This document shows, in pieces, positions 58,731 through 64,000 of a stretch of 64,000 bases of DNA. Position numbers and translations under genes: made by a program. Each line of letters opens with the position of its first letter. Within the stretch, counting starts at the first letter, position 1. The stretch comes from Chondromyces crocatus (GTDB lineage: Bacteria; Myxococcota_A; Polyangia; Polyangiales; Polyangiaceae), in contig NZ_CP012159.1 in assembly GCF_001189295.1 (NCBI RefSeq), forward strand, positions 9,842,501-9,906,500, in the 5' to 3' direction. The notes under the pieces were generated by a model, which saw only the letters and a list, made by a program, of their open reading frames with translations, ran no database searches and was not told the origin of the DNA.

Positions 58731-59908
58731 GGCACGCCCTCCCCGTCCTGCGCGAGGGCCCGCGCAGCCTCTGCAGCCACCTCGTCGCCCTCCGTCAGCT
58801 CTCCCTGGATCAAAGCGTCGGCGCCCGCCGTCGTCAGCACGGTGACGGGCAGCGGCTGGCCCGTCTTGCGCGCCACCACGATCGCGTGCCCGTCCTGGAG
58901 CGCCAGCGCCGCGGCGGGCACCACCACCGCGCCACTCTCCGAGGCCACCCGCACGCGCACCTTGCCGAGCGCCCCGTGCGGCGCGTTCAGCGCGACGTCT
59001 GCTTCCAGCCAGATCTTGAGCGTCCCGTCCCGCGCGTCGACGGCCGGTGCCTGCGCCACCTTCTTCAGCGGGACCGGCGATGCCGCCCCGATCACCAGGT
59101 CGTAGCGCGCGCCCTCGGGCGGCCTCGTCGCGACCCGCGCTTCCACCCGCGCCGCGCCAGCGCCCACCACCCGCGCGAGGGGCTCGCCGGAAGGGTCTCG
59201 CATCTCTCCGAGGGTGGCGCGCAGCTCGGTCACCACCCCGGACACCGGGCTGCGCAGCGTCACCTTCCCTCCCGACGCCAGCACCTGCCCTGCCGACCCC
59301 GGCCCCATGCCCGCGCTCCGCAAGGTCGCCGCCGCGATCTGCTGGCTGGCCTCCGCGTCGGCGATCTGTGCTTCCACCTCGCCGATCTCCGACAGCTTCG
59401 CCAGCCCGTCCGCGCGCAGCCCATCGAGCTGCGCCTTCCGGCGCCGGTAGGCTGCAAGCCGCGTCCCTGCCGCTGCATACGCGCCCGACGCGCCGATCAG
59501 CTCCGGCATCAGCACGTCGATCACAGGCGCCCCTTGCGCGATCTCCTGCCCCGGCTGCACGTGGATGCGCATCACCCGCGCGGCGAACGGCGCCGACACC
59601 GCACCTGCTGCCTCGGGGGGAGCCAGCACCACGGCGGGGGCTTCGAGCAGCGCTTGCTCTCCAGCGGCCCGCGCCTTCACCCATGGCGTCGGCGCACTCG
59701 CCCGTGAGAGCCCTTCACCCCCTGCGGCCGGAGCCGCGGCCTCGGCGCCCTTCCCCTCGGCCGCAGGGGTCGCCGTCGCCGTGCCTTGCCCGCACCCGGC
59801 GATCACCAGCCCGCACCCCGCAAGCGCCAGAAGGAGCCCGCTCACGCCCACGCGCTGTCCCCTCCAGCGACCCCGGTCGCGCCTCATCCAGTTCCTGCCC
59901 CTGCTCAT
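58727..59908 (-). CDS. RND efflux periplasmic adaptor (HlyD/CusB family) lipoprotein
   Basis: 393 aa. The ATG at 59908 overlaps the channel stop (ATGA). The lipoprotein signal is GLLLALAGCGLVIAGC, with two lipobox candidates. Barrel-sandwich halves are seen in PFAARVMRIHVQPGQEIAQGAP and TLRSPVSGVVTELRATLGEMRDPSG, a coiled-coil hairpin between them (RLAAYRRRKAQLDGLRADGLAKLSEI, AQIADAEASQQIAAATL), then beta-barrel and membrane-proximal parts (LKIWLEADVALNAPHGALGKVRV, GAVVVPAAALALQDGHAIVV). No Met-rich metal site is visible at the N-terminus. It bridges pump and channel. Confidence 0.92.
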   Translation of the reverse strand: MSRGRNWMRRDRGRWRGQRVGVSGLLLALAGCGLVIAGCGQGTATATPAAEGKGAEAAAPAAGGEGLSRASAPTPWVKARAAGEQALLEAPAVVLAPPEAAGAVSAPFAARVMRIHVQPGQEIAQGAPVIDVLMPELIGASGAYAAAGTRLAAYRRRKAQLDGLRADGLAKLSEIGEVEAQIADAEASQQIAAATLRSAGMGPGSAGQVLASGGKVTLRSPVSGVVTELRATLGEMRDPSGEPLARVVGAGAARVEARVATRPPEGARYDLVIGAASPVPLKKVAQAPAVDARDGTLKIWLEADVALNAPHGALGKVRVRVASESGAVVVPAAALALQDGHAIVVARKTGQPLPVTVLTTAGADALIQGELTEGDEVAAEAARALAQDGEGVP

Positions 59909-61182
59909 CGTGCAGCTCCCGGCGCGCCACGCCGCTGCGCGGCCTCCGCGCTCTCTTCCAGCGCCGCCACCAACAGCCACGCCTTCACCCGCGCCCACGA
60001 CGCCTGCGCCTGCGCCCGGATCAGCCGACCGCGTGTCGCCAGCGCCTGTCGCTTCACCAGGAGCAGCTCGGGCAGCGTCGCGTTCTCCGCCCGGTACAGC
60101 TTGTCCCTCGCCGCCACGCCATCCTCCACGGCGGGCAGCAGGTCGTCCCGGATGGCAGCGAGCACATCCCCGGTGTGCTCCACCTCGTGCAGCGCCATCC
60201 GCATCTCCGCCCGCGCGTCCAGCACCGCTCGCGCCGCCTCCCCCTCGGCCGTGGCGACCCGCGCCGCGACGGCGCTCCGTTCCCGTTCGCCGCGATCGAA
60301 CGCCGGCAGGGTCACCCCCGCCAGCCCGAAAAGCACCAGCCCCCCTGGCTGATCCCGCTGCACCTGCACCCCCAGGGAGAGCTGTGTCCCGCGGGCGGCG
60401 CGCGCCTCCACCAGCCGCGCCTTCTCCGCCCGCGCTTCGAGCGCGCGCGCCTCCACCGTGTGGAGCCTCCCGGCGCGCTGGATCAACCCCACCCAGCTCC
60501 CGGGCGCCGGCAGTGTCGGCGCTGGAAGGTCCCCCGCGGCCAGGAGCCCTTCGCCGCCTCCCGCCGCCATCTCGCGCCCGAGCAGCAGCCCCCGCTCCAC
60601 CACCTCCCCCTCTGCTGCGATCACCGAGAGCCGCGCTTCGGCCAGGTACGCGCGCGCGTCGGCGACGTCCGCCCGCGTCGACGCCTCGGCGGCCGCGGCA
60701 CGCTCCACGAGCTTCAGTAGCTCTCCCGCCGTGGTCACCTCACGGCGCCCGACCTCCAGGAGCGCCTGCGCCCCCCACAGGTCGATCCACGCTCGCGCCG
60801 CCGAGAGCCGCTGGGACAGCGCCTTTGCCCGCGCCTGCGCTTCGAGCGCCCGTCCCTCCGCCCGCGCCGCGTCTCGCCGCGCCCCGGAAAGTCCCGCCAG
60901 ATTCCACGACTGCATCAAGCTCGCTTGCAGCTCGAACCCACGGTTTTCCCAGGGCGCCACGCGCATCCCGGGCTGCAGCAAGATCTGAGGGTTCGCGTCC
61001 AGCGACGAGATGGAGCCTGCCAGCGCACGCTGCGCTCCCACTGCCCGCTGCGCCCCTTGCACGTCCGGCGCTTCCGCGGCGAAGCCGATCGCCTGGTCGA
61101 ACGACACCGGCTGCGTCGAGGGGACCGCACCCGCGAGCGCGACCGCGACCCAGGTGAGAGGAGCGGCGATCCAGGGAGCCAT
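59905..61182 (-). CDS. TolC-like outer-membrane channel of the metal efflux system
   Basis: 425 aa. The signal peptide is MAPWIAAPLTWVAVALAGAV. The rest is the long-helix pattern of outer membrane efflux proteins: FDQAIGFAAEAPDVQGAQRAVGAQR, AEGRALEAQARAKALSQRLSAARAW, LVERAAAAEASTRADVADARAYLAEARL, LSLGVQVQRDQPGGLVLFGLAGVTLPAFDRGERERSAVAARVATAE-like second-half strands and helices. It forms the exit duct. It is the first gene of the five-gene run channel, adaptor, pump, regulator, kinase, with a promoter expected in 61183-61440. Confidence 0.9.
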   Translation of the reverse strand: MAPWIAAPLTWVAVALAGAVPSTQPVSFDQAIGFAAEAPDVQGAQRAVGAQRALAGSISSLDANPQILLQPGMRVAPWENRGFELQASLMQSWNLAGLSGARRDAARAEGRALEAQARAKALSQRLSAARAWIDLWGAQALLEVGRREVTTAGELLKLVERAAAAEASTRADVADARAYLAEARLSVIAAEGEVVERGLLLGREMAAGGGEGLLAAGDLPAPTLPAPGSWVGLIQRAGRLHTVEARALEARAEKARLVEARAARGTQLSLGVQVQRDQPGGLVLFGLAGVTLPAFDRGERERSAVAARVATAEGEAARAVLDARAEMRMALHEVEHTGDVLAAIRDDLLPAVEDGVAARDKLYRAENATLPELLLVKRQALATRGRLIRAQAQASWARVKAWLLVAALEESAEAAQRRGAPGAAR

Positions 61183-61207
61183 GGGGGCACCCTAGTGAGC
61201 TGCCCCG

Positions 61208-61240
61208 TGAGGTTCTTGAGACCTCATGAAGAGAATTCTC
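61208..61240. promoter_or_regulatory. Inverted-repeat cluster between divergent genes
   Basis: TGAGGT (61208-61213) and ACCTCA (61221-61226) flank a 7-nt centre, followed by the perfect 10-bp palindrome GAGAATTCTC (61231-61240). TTGAG within the first also matches CTCAA after the palindrome. It lies 26 bp before the channel start, where an operator for the efflux operon's response regulator would be expected. Confidence 0.45.
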
Positions 61241-61440
61241 AACGACGGAGATGCCCGTCCCGCACAGTCCAGCCAGCCAGCCCCTTGTGGACCCCACGAA
61301 CGAGCCCCGCGAGGGCGAGAGGGCGTCGAGACCACCCGAGGATGCCGTTCGACGTCACCGGCTCGCCGTCCGGCACGACCTCGCCGTCCTCGGTCCGCAC
61401 AGCCGGGCCGAGATGCGCTAAGAAGCGCCCCTTCAACATC

Positions 61441-62694
61441 ATGAGCACCGACGAGAATCCGAGCGCCGCCCCGCAATCCCTTCCCGTCCAGGAGCCCGCC
61501 AAGGTGCTTCTTCTGGAAGGCATCCACAAGAGCGCCCTCAAGCGCTTCACCGACGAAGGTTTCCAGGTGGAAACCCGCAGCGGCGGGCTCGGCGAGGACG
61601 ACCTCATCAAGGCCCTCGCCGGCGTCCACCTGCTCGGCATCCGCAGCAAGACCCGCGTCACCGCCCGCGTCCTCGAGAACGCGCCGAGCCTCCGCGCCGT
61701 CGGCTGCTTCTGCATCGGCACGAACCAGGTCGATCTCGTCGCCGCCAACCACAGCGGCGTCCCCGTCTTCAACGCCCCCTTCAGCAACACCCGCAGCGTC
61801 GCCGAGCTGATGATCGCCGAGATCATCCTCCTCGCCCGCCAGATCGGCGACCGCTCGCGCGAGGTCCACTGCGGCATGTGGAAGAAGACCGCGACCCACT
61901 GCCACGAGGTCCGCGGCAAGACCCTGGGCGTCGTGGGGTATGGCCACATCGGGCAGCAGCTCGGCGTCATCGCCGAGGCCCTGGGAATGCGCGTCCTCTA
62001 CTACGACATCATGGCCAAGCTCCCCATGGGCAACAACCGCGCCCTCCCCACCCTGAACGGGCTCCTGGAGCAGGCCGACTTCGTCTCACTGCACGTCCCC
62101 GAGACCCCCGAGACGCGCAACCTGATCAACGCCGACGCCATCGCCCACATGAAGAAGGGCGCCTGCCTCCTCAACGCCAGCCGAGGCACCGTGGTCGACA
62201 TCCACGCCCTCGCCGAGGCACTGAAATCCGAACACGTCGGCGGCGCCGCCATCGACGTCTACCCCGAGGAGCCCGAGGCCAACGGCGCCGCGTTCGAGAC
62301 CGAGCTGCAGAACCTGCCCAACGTCATCCTCACCCCGCACATCGGCGGCTCCACCGAGGAAGCGCAGGAAGCCATCGGCCACGAGGTCTCCCACAGCCTG
62401 GCGCACTTCGAGACCAGTGGCGCCACCACCGGCGCCGTCAACTTCCCGCGCGTCGACCTGCCCCCGCGCCGCGGTACGCACCGCCTGCTCAACGTGCACC
62501 GCAACGTCCCCGGCGTGCTCCGCGACGTGAACCAGATCGTCTCGGACCTCGACGCCAACATCAACAGCCAGGTCCTCGCGACCGACAACAACATCGGCTA
62601 CCTGATCATCGACATGGAGAAGAACGTCTCCATGGAGGTCAGCCGCCGCATCGCCGCGCTGAAGACCAACATCCGCACCCGGGTGCTCTACTAG
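61441..62694 (+). CDS. serA: D-3-phosphoglycerate dehydrogenase (SerA)
   Basis: 417 aa from ATG 61441, the same length class as Escherichia coli SerA. Substrate-domain motifs: VLLLEGIHKSALKRF, GIRSKTRVTARVL and GCFCIGTNQVDL. NAD-binding: GVVGYGHIGQQLGVIAEAL. Catalytic: FVSLHVPETPETRNLI, LNASRGTVVDIHALAEAL, DVYPEEPEA and NVILTPHIGGSTEEAQEAIG with the acid/base His. The C-terminal ACT domain (HRNVPGVLRDVNQIVSDLD, SQVLATDNNIGYLIIDME) gives serine feedback inhibition. It starts the serine pathway by oxidising 3-phosphoglycerate. Relatives of this type also reduce 2-ketoglutarate to D-2-hydroxyglutarate. Confidence 0.95.
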   Translation: MSTDENPSAAPQSLPVQEPAKVLLLEGIHKSALKRFTDEGFQVETRSGGLGEDDLIKALAGVHLLGIRSKTRVTARVLENAPSLRAVGCFCIGTNQVDLVAANHSGVPVFNAPFSNTRSVAELMIAEIILLARQIGDRSREVHCGMWKKTATHCHEVRGKTLGVVGYGHIGQQLGVIAEALGMRVLYYDIMAKLPMGNNRALPTLNGLLEQADFVSLHVPETPETRNLINADAIAHMKKGACLLNASRGTVVDIHALAEALKSEHVGGAAIDVYPEEPEANGAAFETELQNLPNVILTPHIGGSTEEAQEAIGHEVSHSLAHFETSGATTGAVNFPRVDLPPRRGTHRLLNVHRNVPGVLRDVNQIVSDLDANINSQVLATDNNIGYLIIDMEKNVSMEVSRRIAALKTNIRTRVLY

Positions 62695-62747
62695 CCCCCG
62701 AGCCCCCGCAGCTTGCCCCGCCTCGCCCCCCACGGTACCGAGGCGGC

Positions 62748-64000
62748 ATGGCGGCCCTCCCCGAAGCCTTTCTCTCCGCGATCCAGGCGGATTTCCCTCC
62801 CGACTTCCTCTCCCTCGACCCCGGGGATCTCGCCACCTACGGACGCGACTGGACCAAGGTCCACGCCCCTCACCCGGGCGCCATCGCCCTCCCCCGCACC
62901 ACCGACGAGGTCTCGCGCCTCCTGCGCCTGTGCAGCGCGCATGGCGTCCCCGTCGTCCCCTCGGGCGGGCGCACGGGCCTCGCTGGCGGCGCCGTCGCAG
63001 CCCATGGCGAGCTGGTCGTCTCCCTCGACCGCATGCGCCACCTCGGCCCCGTGGACCTCCTCGGCGGCACCGTCCGCGTCCAGGCCGGCGCCGTCACGGA
63101 GGCCGTCCACCAGCACTGCGCCACGCACGGCCTCACCTGGCCCGTCGACTTCGCCTCCAAGGGCTCCAGCCAGGTCGGCGGCAACATCGCCACGAACGCC
63201 GGCGGCGTGAAGGTCATCCGCTACGGCCTCACCCGCCAGTGGGTCCTCGGCCTCCAGGTCGTCCTCGCCAGCGGCGAGGTCCTCGAACTCGGTGGCGCCC
63301 TCGAGAAGAACAACACCGGCCTCGACCTCCGCCAGCTCTTCATCGGCAGCGAAGGCACCCTCGGCATCATCACCGAGGCCACGCTCAAGCTCACCCGCCT
63401 CCCCGGCCACCTCGACGTCCTCCTCTTCGCCGTCCCTGACCTCGCCGGCGTCCTCTCCCTCTTCCGTGAAGCCCGCATGGGCGGGGCCATCGCCCCGGGT
63501 GCCGGCCTCGAACCGGGCCGCGGGCCGTTCACCATCACCGCCTACGAGTTCTTCACCGAGCGCTGCCTCGATCGCGTGAGGCGCCACCGCAACGTCCGCA
63601 ACCCCCTCTCCGCGCCCTCGGACTACTATGTCCTCCTCGAGGTCGAGAACGCCCACCGCGACGCCCTCGAAGCGTGGGTCGCCTCCCTCTTCGAGCGCGA
63701 GCTGGTCACCGACGGCACCCTCGCCCAGCACTCCTCGCAGGCCGCCGAGCTATGGACCTTGCGCGAAGGCATCAGCGAGAGCCTCTCGGCCACTGGCCTC
63801 CCCCACAAGAACGACGTCGCTCTCCCCATCGCCGAGCTCTCCGGCTTCTGCGCCGCCCTCGACGACCTCTTCGCGCGCCGCTACCCCGGCTGGGAGATCT
63901 GCCTCTTCGGCCACATCGGCGATGGCAACCTCCACATCAACGTGATGAAGCCCGACGACCTGACCCGCGAGCAGTTCCTCCAGCGCACCCACGAGGCCGA
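62748..64000 (+). CDS. FAD-linked D-2-hydroxyacid dehydrogenase (GlcD/D2HGDH family), 3' end beyond window
   Basis: An open frame from ATG 62748 runs 417 codons to the right edge. FAD-binding PCMH motifs: ALPRTTDEVSRLLRL, VPVVPSGGRTGLAGGAV, QVGGNIATNAGGVKVIRYG, EKNNTGLDLRQLFIGSEGTLGIITEATL. The C-terminal cap has HKNDVALPIAEL and FGHIGDGNLHIN, whose His are likely metal ligands. It oxidises a D-2-hydroxy acid (D-lactate, glycolate or D-2-hydroxyglutarate), passing electrons to a carrier. It begins 53 bp after serA on the same strand, which favours D-2-hydroxyglutarate as substrate, recycling SerA's by-product. The last residues are not visible. Confidence 0.9.
   Translation, partial: MAALPEAFLSAIQADFPPDFLSLDPGDLATYGRDWTKVHAPHPGAIALPRTTDEVSRLLRLCSAHGVPVVPSGGRTGLAGGAVAAHGELVVSLDRMRHLGPVDLLGGTVRVQAGAVTEAVHQHCATHGLTWPVDFASKGSSQVGGNIATNAGGVKVIRYGLTRQWVLGLQVVLASGEVLELGGALEKNNTGLDLRQLFIGSEGTLGIITEATLKLTRLPGHLDVLLFAVPDLAGVLSLFREARMGGAIAPGAGLEPGRGPFTITAYEFFTERCLDRVRRHRNVRNPLSAPSDYYVLLEVENAHRDALEAWVASLFERELVTDGTLAQHSSQAAELWTLREGISESLSATGLPHKNDVALPIAELSGFCAALDDLFARRYPGWEICLFGHIGDGNLHINVMKPDDLTREQFLQRTHEA

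Noticed and set aside
58731-59684. 318-codon upstream extension of the RND pump frame
   Set aside because: It runs through the adaptor gene in another frame; the TTG at 58730 with TTGA overlap and AGGG is the sensible start.

Overview
The window is very GC-rich, densely coded DNA with strong G/C bias at third codon positions. Its content points to a myxobacterium, probably of the Polyangiales (Sorangium/Polyangium/Chondromyces type). The evidence is a run of secreted lipoproteins with low-complexity linkers, two paralogous proteins with MYXO-CTERM-like tails, an RCC1-repeat surface protein beside an ECF sigma factor, Cys-rich DCGG-repeat lipoproteins, a transmembrane Ser/Thr kinase, and many short tandem repeats between genes. 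The genus is inference; no rRNA or other marker gene lies here.

Layout. 1-3126 (minus strand): an overlapping unit of barrel-like exported protein, ECF sigma factor, membrane-anchored anti-sigma-like protein and RCC1-repeat protein. 3383-4833: non-conserved DNA with 15-bp repeats, a decayed IS21-type istA, a 22-bp tandem array and an AT-rich island of 16-bp iterons. 5106-18321: a DUF2760 protein and a DnaK-like ATPase, then a second, larger Hsp70/DUF3731 protein 7.8 kb away. Between them are a cytochrome/beta-propeller operon, two DUF4360 proteins, a MauG/CcpA-type diheme peroxidase and a VOC protein. 18484-29936: lipoproteins, a PAS-GAF hybrid histidine kinase, dienelactone hydrolase, YceI, CsbD, hemerythrin, a DUF255 thioredoxin-fold lipoprotein and an alpha/beta hydrolase. 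30070-34426: AraC regulator, zinc alcohol dehydrogenase and a membrane-tethered MutS-like ATPase. 34597-42961: pirin, hydrolase lipoprotein, the MYXO-CTERM pair, a PH-like membrane protein, a GH113-like hydrolase, a Ser/Thr kinase and a small membrane protein. 43148-47767: an EF-G paralogue, a 21-bp array, an L,D-transpeptidase and tRNA-Arg(CCG). 47913-53421: AraC/SDR divergent pair, desaturase, a putative caspase-like secreted protein and an M19 dipeptidase. 53460-61182: a heavy-metal RND tripartite efflux system followed by its response regulator and histidine kinase. 61441-64000: serA followed by a D-2-hydroxyacid dehydrogenase that runs off the window.

Functional themes are envelope biology and redox or metal stress (two multi-heme proteins, hemerythrin, CsbD, YceI, metal efflux), extracytoplasmic signalling, and serine biosynthesis coupled to D-2-hydroxyglutarate recycling. 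Many genes are translationally coupled by 4-base overlaps (ATGA, GTGA, TTGA), which also fix several non-ATG starts.

The most notable non-coding structures are the 22-bp and 21-bp arrays, a triple 42-bp hairpin repeat, a perfect 33-bp inverted repeat next to a G-quadruplex-forming tract, and the AT-rich iterons. All protein identities come from reading motifs and remembered family features; no database search was run.
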